64,000 nt of DNA from contig NZ_JACSPR010000002.1 of the NCBI RefSeq assembly GCF_014837045.1, forward strand, positions 186,001 to 250,000, in the 5' to 3' direction. Both the position numbers and the translations under genes were made by a program. Under the pieces are notes generated by a model, which was not told the DNA's origin, ran no database searches, and was given only the letters and a program-made list of their open reading frames with translations. This document shows positions 26,780 to 34,459 of this stretch, piece after piece. How positions within the stretch are numbered: position 1 is the first letter of the stretch; every line of letters begins with the position of its first letter. The DNA comes from Corynebacterium gallinarum (GTDB lineage Bacteria > Actinomycetota > Actinomycetes > Mycobacteriales > Mycobacteriaceae).

Positions 26780-28396
26780 TTAATAGATCGCTTCGATCCG
26801 CCACCTGCCCTTCAGCCAGATCAGCAGCCACGCCCGGGGTTCAGACTCTGGCTCGGCCCCTGCATCCCATGTAGTCCCTGTACCGGATACCGCCCGCCCC
26901 ACCACCTGGAGGCGGGCGTATCGCTGCCCGGAGCTGTCCCACCAGCGGTCATCCACCGGCCACGGTCCTGCCCATGCTGTCACCAGGTACCGGCGTGGCC
27001 CCCAACCCAGGGCATAGGGTGAGTCGGTCAGACGCACCTCGGCCGTCACCGTGACCCGTGTGCCCGAGGCACTGATCAGCACCACCTGAGCCGCCGGGTG
27101 GTTGATGCCACCACCCAGCCGCGCCGGCAGCGGGGAGGGTAACCGGCCCAGCCACTTGCCGCCGGGTCTGCGCACCGGGTCGGGTTGCTCACCGTACGGC
27201 ACGAGAACGATGCGTTCGGCCACTCCCCTGCCACCGGCGGGTACCGGCTGGAGCACCGCGGTGATCCCCAGAGTGGACTGCACACGCTCAATCACCTGAC
27301 GCGCCACCGCCCGGTGACTGGTGCCGGTATCCCACAGCCCGTCGCTGGCCATCTCCGGGGGGACGCATTCCAGCGGGGTCAGCCACAGGGCGGTGATCCC
27401 ACCATCGGTATCCTCCACCACACCGCGCGCGGTCAGCCAGCCATCCAGCTGCCAGCGCACCCGGTCTGCCGTGGCCCCTTCCGTCAGCGGTTCGCTGGTC
27501 CGCCACACCCTGCTGCTGGTGGTGCCATCGGTGAAATCAGCGGTCACCCGCAGCACCTGACAGACCACACCCGCCTCGGCCAGACGCGCATGCAGCTGCA
27601 CCGCCAGGGCACGCGCACGAAACGCTGCGGCATCCACGCGGGTGATCGGTTCCTCCGGTATGTGGGAGATCTCCCAGTTCGCCGTATTGATCGGTGGGGC
27701 GACCCGACGTGACTGCCGGGCGGTGGCGATGGCATGACAGCGCAGACCGGCCTGTCCGAAACGGGTGGCCATCGACCCCACTGAAATCGCGGCGAGTTCC
27801 CCCAGCGTGGTGATGCCGAGGTCACCCAGCGTGCGGACCACCTGCTCATCGCATCCCAGGGCCTCCTCCGCCACCAGCACCCCGAGTGGTTGCCGTTCCA
27901 GGAAGCTTGTCGACGCGCCGGACCGCACCACACCGCCCCCGGCCACGCGGGTGGCAATGACCGCCGTGGTGACCTCGTCGGCAACCCCGGTGATGATATC
28001 GACGCCGGTGCGGGAGGCGGCGTCGATAAGCAGCTGGGCGGCGACCTCCTCCGAACCGTGATAGCGGGCGGCCGCGTCGGCGGCGATGATGACGAGCCCG
28101 GGACGGAGCACCTCCACGCTGGAGGCGACCTCACCGAGGGAGGCGATGATGCCCTCGAATATGCGGGCATCGCGTTCGGGGTCGGCGTCGATCACCTCCA
28201 GGTCGGGGCAGACCGCCCGGGCCTGACGGACCTTCATCCCGCGACGCACCCCGCGCCGGCGTGCGGACAGCCCGCACGCCCGGATCCGGTGGTGCTCGGC
28301 AATGGCCAGGGGATCATCCGCGGGGGCGGGATCATCCCTGCTCAAGCGCACCGCCTGCACCGGCCAATCGGGGAACCACAGTGCCATGATGCGCAT
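26780..28396 (-). CDS. imuB: Y-family polymerase-like mutasome protein ImuB
   Basis: A 538-residue Y-family fold protein. It starts MRIMALWFPDWPVQAVRL, where active polymerases have an h-D-h-D motif; the first catalytic acid is missing. The usual S-x-D-E catalytic segment is replaced by SSVEVLRPGLVIIAADAAARYHG, so it should be catalytically inactive, as described for mycobacterial ImuB, which bridges ImuA', DnaE2 and the clamp. DLGITTLGELAAISVGSMATRFG is the helix-hairpin-helix part. ATG 28394-28396 is chosen because it lies 7 bp after the imuA' stop; an upstream start would sit inside imuA'. Confidence 0.9.
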   Translation of the reverse strand: MRIMALWFPDWPVQAVRLSRDDPAPADDPLAIAEHHRIRACGLSARRRGVRRGMKVRQARAVCPDLEVIDADPERDARIFEGIIASLGEVASSVEVLRPGLVIIAADAAARYHGSEEVAAQLLIDAASRTGVDIITGVADEVTTAVIATRVAGGGVVRSGASTSFLERQPLGVLVAEEALGCDEQVVRTLGDLGITTLGELAAISVGSMATRFGQAGLRCHAIATARQSRRVAPPINTANWEISHIPEEPITRVDAAAFRARALAVQLHARLAEAGVVCQVLRVTADFTDGTTSSRVWRTSEPLTEGATADRVRWQLDGWLTARGVVEDTDGGITALWLTPLECVPPEMASDGLWDTGTSHRAVARQVIERVQSTLGITAVLQPVPAGGRGVAERIVLVPYGEQPDPVRRPGGKWLGRLPSPLPARLGGGINHPAAQVVLISASGTRVTVTAEVRLTDSPYALGWGPRRYLVTAWAGPWPVDDRWWDSSGQRYARLQVVGRAVSGTGTTWDAGAEPESEPRAWLLIWLKGRWRIEAIY

Positions 28397-28403
28397 GATG
28401 ACC

Positions 28404-29168
28404 TCACACCACCCGGAGCCCGCGGTGGGGCCCACTGTGGTGTCCACGCTCCCCGAGCACCACCGTCCCGCCCGCCGGAGCATGGCCGCGGGCGGTGATG
28501 CTGATGCGCATCTCCACACCCCGAATGCGCCCCTGACCAGTTCCGATGCCCAGATAATTGGTGATTCGGGCATCCACCCTCACAGCCGGTGACGGCACGC
28601 CGGTGCCCACCATGATCAGGGCGGCGGTGCCCCGGCGGAGTTTGCCCAGCAGCGGCCGGGCCCGGGTGGGTGATAGCGTGGTCTCCGCCCCGTGATAGAC
28701 CACCAGATCCAGTCCCTCACACAGCACCGCGGCGACATTGAGGGGCTGGGGTCCGGGGTCGGGGATGACGATGATGTTCTCGCACACCCCTCCGGATTCG
28801 ACCACCCCGGCGTAGGCGAATTCCCGCCACCCAATCATCGCGGCGTATCCACCCCGGGCGGTAACATGAGCAAGAAGTTCAACCACCAGCAGTGGCTGAT
28901 CGGGAAACAGCGTCACTGCCCGACGAGGGAACCCCTCCCCGGACAGGAACCCGGATAATACCTCCGGAGCTGGGAGAATATCTTCCTGCGTCGGCGGGGA
29001 TTCCGGCTGGGGATCGTGCTCCTCCCGCAGTTGTGGAACGGCTGCGCCCATCGCGGACATGCGGGAACGCAACGCGTGGATGCGTTCCGATCTGCCCATC
29101 CCGGCGAGATCAGGGAGGGGTGACACCGGGCCATCCCCACCCACCTCTCGAACATGTGTTCCATTCAT
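28404..29168 (-). CDS. imuA': RecA-like mutasome protein ImuA'
   Basis: A 254-residue RecA-fold protein of the actinobacterial ImuA' type. It has ILPAPEVLSGFLSGEGFPRRAVTLFPDQPLLVVELLAHVTARGGYAAMIG without a Walker A GKT, and a C-terminal region that in mycobacteria contacts ImuB. It sits 7 bp upstream of imuB, as one operon. The LexA-type box at 29148-29163 overlaps codons 2-7 of the longest reading from ATG 29166-29168, so the true start may be further in, for example ATG 29097-29099 (MGRSERIHALRSRM). Confidence 0.82.
   Translation of the reverse strand: MNGTHVREVGGDGPVSPLPDLAGMGRSERIHALRSRMSAMGAAVPQLREEHDPQPESPPTQEDILPAPEVLSGFLSGEGFPRRAVTLFPDQPLLVVELLAHVTARGGYAAMIGWREFAYAGVVESGGVCENIIVIPDPGPQPLNVAAVLCEGLDLVVYHGAETTLSPTRARPLLGKLRRGTAALIMVGTGVPSPAVRVDARITNYLGIGTGQGRIRGVEMRISITARGHAPAGGTVVLGERGHHSGPHRGLRVV
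29148..29163 (-). promoter_or_regulatory. LexA (SOS) box of imuA'-imuB
   Basis: TCGAACATGTGTTCCA matches the actinobacterial LexA consensus TCGAAC-N4-GTTCGA at all but one position. It sits at the imuA' 5' end, as expected for a damage-inducible mutasome operon. Confidence 0.8.
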
Positions 29169-29247
29169 GAAATCCAGTTAACACGACGAGTTACATCGAT
29201 GCAACCGGTTACCTCGGGAGGGGTGGCCAGGTACTACGGAGATTCAC

Positions 29248-29284
29248 CCCTCACCGGTAATTGCTGCCATTTCCCCGGTGAGGG
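29248..29284. other. Inverted repeat upstream of the 29318 gene
   Basis: CCCTCACCGG (29248-29257) and CCGGTGAGGG (29275-29284) are perfect 10-bp arms separated by 17 nt, about 34 bp before the ATG at 29318. It may be an operator or a leader hairpin. No protein can be assigned. Confidence 0.5.
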
Positions 29285-29317
29285 TAATTTCCATCCCGTC
29301 GATTAGGCTGAATCATC

Positions 29318-29761
29318 ATGGACCCCATGAGCAGCTACAGCCAGATGCGATCCCACATCACCCCGATCCCGACCCCGCCCATCGTGCGGATCAGTGCATC
29401 GGTGTTGGTGGGTGGTGCGGTGGCCGTGCTCACCACGGATCTCGCCACCGGTGTGCAGGTTGGTATCACGGCAGCCTGCCTGGCCGCGGCATTCCTCATC
29501 ACCCTGGGCCACCCCTACCGCGGTGAGTTGAAGAGGTACCGGGCCATGCATGGTGTGGCCATGGTGCCCACCATGGGGCAGATCATGCCGTTGTTTCTCA
29601 CCTGGCTCGCCCTGATGCTGGCCCCGCTACTCAGTGGATCTGCCCTGTGGATCAGCATTGTGGTGTGGGTGGCAGTCGCCGGGTGGATGTTTCTCACCTT
29701 TCCGCATGTGGATGGCAGCCGGGCACTGGCGTTCGTCGACAAGCCCGGCCGGGATACCTGA
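29318..29761 (+). CDS. Four-helix membrane protein of unknown function
   Basis: A 147-residue protein with four hydrophobic segments (about residues 23-42, 46-63, 84-104 and 106-126) and short polar ends. Corynebacteria have similar small conserved membrane proteins, but no function can be assigned. It may start at ATG 29318 or ATG 29327. An exact copy of the recurrent 11-mer is in the last codons (FVDKP). It converges on the gene at 29835. Confidence 0.7.
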   Translation: MDPMSSYSQMRSHITPIPTPPIVRISASVLVGGAVAVLTTDLATGVQVGITAACLAAAFLITLGHPYRGELKRYRAMHGVAMVPTMGQIMPLFLTWLALMLAPLLSGSALWISIVVWVAVAGWMFLTFPHVDGSRALAFVDKPGRDT

Positions 29762-29834
29762 TCCCACCCCGCGCACGCGGCACCGCCTGAGAGGACCACC
29801 TTGAACAGTGGGGTCTCCGGGCGGTGTTTTTTCT

Positions 29835-30143
29835 CTATCGCTTACGTTTGCGGTCTTTTTCCTGTTCGTCCAGGATCTGTTTGTTCCGGCGGCCCATCTC
29901 GATGAGCTTGAGGTTGGCCCAGTTGTAGAAACTGTGGCCGAGGATGAAAAAGGCCCACACGATGAACCAGATGGGCAAGGCCCACCACAGGGAGAAACCT
30001 GACTGCCACATCACCAAGGCGGTGAAGATGATGCTGAACAGCAGGGTGCGGGTGGGTTGGAAGGTGAATTTGGCGGCCTTCTGGTCGAAGTTGTCATTCG
30101 ACCCGGCACCGGCCGGGGTGGATCCCCCACGATTACGGGCCAT
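29835..30143 (-). CDS. Small two-helix membrane protein (2TM-domain-like)
   Basis: A 102-residue protein with two close hydrophobic segments (LLFSIIFTALVMWQSGFSLWWALPIWFIVWAFFILGH spans them, residues about 34-70) and a highly charged C-terminus (RRNKQILDEQEKDRKRKR). Its ATG shares one base with the stop of the response regulator, so they are co-translated. The topology recalls short 2TM domains found near envelope two-component genes. Exact role unknown. Confidence 0.72.
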   Translation of the reverse strand: MARNRGGSTPAGAGSNDNFDQKAAKFTFQPTRTLLFSIIFTALVMWQSGFSLWWALPIWFIVWAFFILGHSFYNWANLKLIEMGRRNKQILDEQEKDRKRKR

Positions 30144-30835
30144 CAGTCGAGATCCCTTGAATGAGCCCAGCGGGTGAGGGCGTGACGGTTGGACTGCTGG
30201 GTCTTGCGCAGGATGTTCGAGGCGTGGGTTTCCACCGTCTTCACGGAGATGAACAGCTCCTTGCCGATCTCCTTGTAGGTGTAACCGCGGGCCAGCAGAC
30301 GCAGCACCTCCAGCTCACGGCGGGTCAGCGCATCCACGATCGGATCATCGATCACAGCACCCTTCTCCACGGCGGCATCCTTCTCCGGTGCATCCACAAT
30401 GCCCGCACCCGCCCGGGAATCGGGGGCGGCGAAGGCGTCCAGGACGAACCCGGCCAGGCGCGGGGAGAAGAAGGCATCACCTGAGTTCACCCGGTTGATG
30501 GCCTCCACCAGCTCCGCACCGGAGATGGACTTGGTGACATACCCGCGTGCCCCGGCGCGGATGATGGCGATGACATCCTCCGCCGCATCGGAGACACTCA
30601 GGGCGAGGAAGATGGTCTCCACGCCGGCATCGAGAACCCGGCGGATCACGGCGAGGCCGCCACCGTCGGGCATGTGGACGTCGAGAAGCACCACGTCGGG
30701 ACGTGTCATGGTGATGCCAGTGACGGCGTCGCCAACGGTGCCGGCCTCGCCGACGATCTCCACCGCCGAACCGAGCTCGGCCTTCACGCCCGATCGGAAC
30801 ACCGAGTGGTCATCAACCAGAAACACTTGAACCAT
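30143..30835 (-). CDS. NarL/LuxR-family response regulator
   Basis: A 230-residue response regulator: receiver domain with acidic D8-D9, phosphoacceptor D52 in LLDVHMPDGGG, Ser82 in ALSVSDA and Lys102 in YVTKS, then a LuxR-type helix-turn-helix (LTRRELEVLRLLARGYTYKEIGKELFISVKTVETHASNILRK). A linker of about 30 residues joins them. The partner kinase is probably the PspC-type one at 33140-34345, now 2.3 kb away; in related genomes the two are adjacent. Likely targets are envelope-stress genes. Confidence 0.9.
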   Translation of the reverse strand: MVQVFLVDDHSVFRSGVKAELGSAVEIVGEAGTVGDAVTGITMTRPDVVLLDVHMPDGGGLAVIRRVLDAGVETIFLALSVSDAAEDVIAIIRAGARGYVTKSISGAELVEAINRVNSGDAFFSPRLAGFVLDAFAAPDSRAGAGIVDAPEKDAAVEKGAVIDDPIVDALTRRELEVLRLLARGYTYKEIGKELFISVKTVETHASNILRKTQQSNRHALTRWAHSRDLD

Positions 30836-30955
30836 GCCTCATAGGTTACCGCGCCCACCCCCTCCAGTCGCGCTTCGGTCGTGACGGGCCGGCCGGGAGA
30901 TCCCCTCCAGCTATTTCTCAGCAATCATTCAGCGACAGGTATAGGGTGATGATTT

Positions 30956-31966
30956 GTGAAAATCAGATCTGCTCTTCTCTCCATTACCACTGCTCTTGCC
31001 ACCCTGATTGTTCTTCCACCGCCCGCGGCTATCGCTGCCCCCTCCCGGGGCCTGTCGGTCGAACTGGGTTACGGCGCGGAGGTTGTCACCACGGTGGAGC
31101 TCAAACAGGGTGAGGTGCGGGACTTCTCCCTCCCATACCTCCGCCAGGTCCGGGCGGATATGTATGACAGAAATGTCCCTTTTCAGGACAGCTACAACCC
31201 CACCTACCGTGGCCTGCTCCGGGACGTGGTCGCCGCTTATGGCCTGACCCGCGACCAGTACGTCAATGGTCTGTCATGGAGCGGGGACATGGAACGGATC
31301 GCGGTGCAGCGCGCCGTGGAGGAGAAGTATTCCGGACGCATCAGTCACGCCCGCGCCAACTTCACCAGTTTGTCCACCGCCACCCTGCCCGGTGGTATCA
31401 AGGCCTCTGCGGAGAATCTCTGTCAGGGACACACCACGGTGGAACGCTGTCTGGAGGCGTTGACCTACGGGGAGGAACACGATCTGCGGCAGGCCAGCGG
31501 GAGGTTCACTTCTGCTTCAGGCCATCTCCATAACATCCTCAATCCCTATATTTCCTACGTGGGAATGGGGGCCGTCGACCGTTTCTACGTCACCAACCAT
31601 TCCCCTTATCCCTCCATCAGACCCGCCGGGACCGACCTGGAGGGCCTGACCGTTCTCAGCATCGCTGTTCCGGAAAAGGACATCCGCTCTGATTTCTCGC
31701 TGGAACCCTTCTCCACAACGCTCTCCCCGGGTCACAGCACCGTGGTGGTCATGCGCAACCACAACGGTTTCGATCTTCCCGGCACCATCACCACCACGGA
31801 CACCGACGTGATTTCCATCGACCGCGATATCGTCACCGCACTGGATTATGGAACCGCCACCATCACCTTCCGCAGTGATGATGGCCGATTCACCGATTCC
31901 ACGACCATCACCGTCGCGGACCCACCCTCCTCCTCACTGTCGAATCTCAGTTCCGGTAGCTCCTAG
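30956..31966 (+). CDS. Secreted CAP/SCP-domain protein with C-terminal Ig-like region
   Basis: A 336-residue secreted protein. The signal peptide (residues 1-28, MKIRSALLSITTALATLIVL then PPPAAIAA) is followed by a CAP-like domain with LSWSGDMERIAVQRAVEEKY, ISHARANF, SAENLCQGHTTVERC and GHLHNILNPYISYVGMGAV, matching the usual order helix, SH, EN, GH, VGxG. A beta-rich, BIG2-like stretch follows (about residues 245-320), then a Ser-rich end. Translation probably starts at GTG 30956. Its GC content looks a little lower than its neighbours', and it separates a regulator from its probable kinase, so it may be a late insertion. Confidence 0.75.
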   Translation: MKIRSALLSITTALATLIVLPPPAAIAAPSRGLSVELGYGAEVVTTVELKQGEVRDFSLPYLRQVRADMYDRNVPFQDSYNPTYRGLLRDVVAAYGLTRDQYVNGLSWSGDMERIAVQRAVEEKYSGRISHARANFTSLSTATLPGGIKASAENLCQGHTTVERCLEALTYGEEHDLRQASGRFTSASGHLHNILNPYISYVGMGAVDRFYVTNHSPYPSIRPAGTDLEGLTVLSIAVPEKDIRSDFSLEPFSTTLSPGHSTVVVMRNHNGFDLPGTITTTDTDVISIDRDIVTALDYGTATITFRSDDGRFTDSTTITVADPPSSSLSNLSSGSS

Positions 31967-31989
31967 CTGCATTTCCCCGGGGATGCTCG

Positions 31990-32058
31990 TCACATCCCCA
32001 TCGTGATGGCGACCTCGGTGCCCTCCCCGATCTCGGATTGACCGCCGTGCCCGGTGTC
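31990..32058 (-). pseudogene. Duplicated 3' remnant of the PspC-type histidine kinase gene
   Basis: 31990-32039 is identical over 50 bp to 33140-33189, which is the stop codon and last 15-16 codons of the kinase (ending EGTEVAITMGM). Similarity beyond 32039 decays but CCGTGCCC is still shared. The copy has no open frame upstream, so it is a scar. Confidence 0.85.
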
Positions 32059-32196
32059 TTCTGAGGATGACACCCGGTGACCGGGTGCTGGTCACGCTCT
32101 CGGGCATACCCCTGAAATTGGTTGATGACATCTGCTACCCGTCACATTCCCCGGGTTCACCGGGCGGTTCCCCGGTGACGTGCCTACGATCAACTG

Positions 32197-33120
32197 ATGG
32201 TTACAGCACACACTGATTCCGCACACAGCACCCCATTGCGCACCGTTGTCGTTCCGGCGGCGGGCCTGGGGACCCGTTTCCTCCCGGCCACCAAGACGGT
32301 GCCCAAGGAGCTGCTCCCGGTGGTGGACACGCCCGGCATTGAACTGGTTGCTGAGGAGGCCGCCGAGGCCGGCGCCCAGCGACTGGCTGTCATCACCGCC
32401 CCCGCCAAGGACGGTATCCTCGCCCATTTCGGCGACTTCACTGAGCTGCGGGATCACCTGGTAATCAAGGGTAAGACCGCGGAGGCCGCCAAGGTCGCGC
32501 GGGCTGCGGAGATCATCACCGTCCAGGGTGTGGTCCAGGAGAAACCCCTCGGTCTCGGACACGCGGTCAGTCTCGCGGAGGCCACCCTGGATGATGATGA
32601 GGAGATCTTCGCCGTCATGCTCCCCGATGATCTGGTCCTGCCCATCGGTGTCACCTCCCAGATGATCCGGGTCCAGGAGCAGTTCGGTGGAACGGTGCTG
32701 TGCGCCATGGATGTGCCCCTGGAGGAGGTGTCCAAATACGGTGTCTTTGACATCGCGGACATCCCCGGCCAGCCCGGCGTCAAGCAGGTGCTGGGCATGG
32801 TGGAGAAACCCTCACAGGAGGAGGCGCCCTCCACCTTCGTGGCCACCGGCCGCTATGTCTTCGACCGTCATATCTTCGATGCGCTGCGTCGCACCACCCC
32901 GGGCAAGGGCGGGGAGATCCAGTTGACCGACGCCATTGATCTGCTCATCCGGGAGGGCCACCCGGTGCACATCCTGGTCCACGAGGGGCAGCGCCATGAC
33001 CTGGGCAACCCGGGCGGCTACATCATCGCCTGCATTGAGCTCGGCATGGAACACCCCGTCTACGGTGCCTCCATCCGGGACGCCGTCACCCGCGCCGCGG
33101 CATCACTCACCGCGGTGTAA
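32197..33120 (+). CDS. galU: UTP-glucose-1-phosphate uridylyltransferase
   Basis: A 307-residue nucleotidyltransferase making UDP-glucose. It has VVPAAGLGTRFLPATKTVPKELLPVVDTPGIE at residues 12-43, the family nucleotide-binding and substrate signature, then GLGHAVSLAE, MLPDDLVLP and TPGKGGEIQLTDAIDLLI. UDP-glucose feeds trehalose and envelope glycans. C. glutamicum has more than one galU-type gene, so this may be a paralogue. It is bracketed by the 50-bp direct repeats at 31990 and 33140. Confidence 0.92.
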   Translation: MVTAHTDSAHSTPLRTVVVPAAGLGTRFLPATKTVPKELLPVVDTPGIELVAEEAAEAGAQRLAVITAPAKDGILAHFGDFTELRDHLVIKGKTAEAAKVARAAEIITVQGVVQEKPLGLGHAVSLAEATLDDDEEIFAVMLPDDLVLPIGVTSQMIRVQEQFGGTVLCAMDVPLEEVSKYGVFDIADIPGQPGVKQVLGMVEKPSQEEAPSTFVATGRYVFDRHIFDALRRTTPGKGGEIQLTDAIDLLIREGHPVHILVHEGQRHDLGNPGGYIIACIELGMEHPVYGASIRDAVTRAAASLTAV

Positions 33121-33139
33121 CTCACCTTGGTGTAACCGC

Positions 33140-34345
33140 TCACATCCCCATCGTGATGGCGACCTCGGTGCCCTCCCCGATCTCGGATTTGATCCGTACC
33201 GTGCCCCCGGCGCGTTCCACACGGCCGTGCACCGATTCCGTCAGACCGTGGTGGCCGTTGGGGATGTTATCCGGATCAAAACCGCATCCGCGGTCGCGGA
33301 CGAAGATGTTGAGCTCGCCGAGCAGGATCTCCGCATAGACATCCGCGGTGTCCACACCGGCGTGTTTGGCCACATTCACCAGCGCTTCACGCGTGGCCAG
33401 CACCGCGGCGTGGGTCTCATCGGTGAGGGGTTCATCGGTACCCACGGTGACCGGCACGATGCGCAGACCGTAGAGGTCCTCCACCTCACCACAGGCCCGT
33501 TCCAGGGCGGTGAACACGGTGCCGGTGGTCTGCGGGGTCTTGTCCTGGGAGTCGAACAACCACTGCCGCAGTTCGCGTTCCTGACCGCGTGCCAGACGGG
33601 CCACCTCGGCGGGGTCATCGGCCCGTTTCTGGATCAGCGCGAGGGTCTGCAACACCGAGTCGTGCAGGCGGGAGGCGATTTCGGCGCGTTCATCCGCGGC
33701 GGCCTTCTCCGCGCGTTCCTGTCCCAGCTGGTCCCACAATCGCACCCACAGTGGCACGCCGAGGGCGGCGACACCCAGCAGCGTGAGGATCACCGTGGCC
33801 AGGGCGGCGAAGAAGTTCGCGTGCCCGTCCCAGTTCATCACCACCACCACGATCGCGGACAGCACCAGCACCCCGCCGGTGGCGATGATGAAGATGTTGG
33901 TGCTGGACTCCAGTCCCCTGTCATAGGCGATCCACACCATCAGCACACCAATACCCACGACGGCGACGGGGATGAACGTCGCCAAGCCGAAACCGGTGGT
34001 CAGGGTGAGCGAGACGCCGGCGCCGGCGAGGGCGAGCGCAACCAGCAACCAGGACGTGAGCCGTCCCGGACGTGGTGTGCTTTGCGACGCCCCCTCCCGC
34101 CCCTTATCGCCCATCCTGGTGAAAATCCACACCAGCGCATAAGCCGCGATACCGACACCGTTGAGGAGCGAGGAGATGATGAGGAGTGCGCGCACCCAGA
34201 ACAGGGACACCCCCAGGTGCTGCGCCAGACCCGATGCCACGCCCGCCACCACACGCCCCTCACGGGAGCGGGTGAACTTGGGATACAGCGGCGCCAACTG
34301 CTGCCCCGCCGGCTGCGGGGTGTACGGCACGGGTGTGTTACTCAT
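33140..34345 (-). CDS. PspC-type sensor histidine kinase
   Basis: A 401-residue kinase. An N-terminal PspC domain (FTRSREGRVVAGVASGLAQHLGVSLFWVRALLIISS, residues 24-59) and several further helices up to about residue 200 lead to a HisKA_3 phosphoacceptor, H228 in ASRLHDSVLQTL. The ATPase domain has NVAKHAG (N box) and RDRGCGFDPDN (G1). The PspC sensor suggests monitoring of membrane stress. It is divergent from a second PspC protein 114 bp away. Confidence 0.9.
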   Translation of the reverse strand: MSNTPVPYTPQPAGQQLAPLYPKFTRSREGRVVAGVASGLAQHLGVSLFWVRALLIISSLLNGVGIAAYALVWIFTRMGDKGREGASQSTPRPGRLTSWLLVALALAGAGVSLTLTTGFGLATFIPVAVVGIGVLMVWIAYDRGLESSTNIFIIATGGVLVLSAIVVVVMNWDGHANFFAALATVILTLLGVAALGVPLWVRLWDQLGQERAEKAAADERAEIASRLHDSVLQTLALIQKRADDPAEVARLARGQERELRQWLFDSQDKTPQTTGTVFTALERACGEVEDLYGLRIVPVTVGTDEPLTDETHAAVLATREALVNVAKHAGVDTADVYAEILLGELNIFVRDRGCGFDPDNIPNGHHGLTESVHGRVERAGGTVRIKSEIGEGTEVAITMGM

Positions 34346-34459
34346 GCCCTGATCTTGTCATGCACCCGTCGGCCCCGACCATCAGGGAACACCCTGATCC
34401 ACCCGAACTCAGGGCATCCCCCGATGTGATTTCCCTGATAGAAGGGTCACAATGAACCT

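Noticed and set aside
28397..28573. ImuB starting at 28573
   Set aside because: The extra 59 codons fall inside imuA' and show no similarity to ImuB.
29776..29830. Terminator after the 29318 gene
   Set aside because: The possible stem pairs poorly; only a T-run is clear, so I did not list it.
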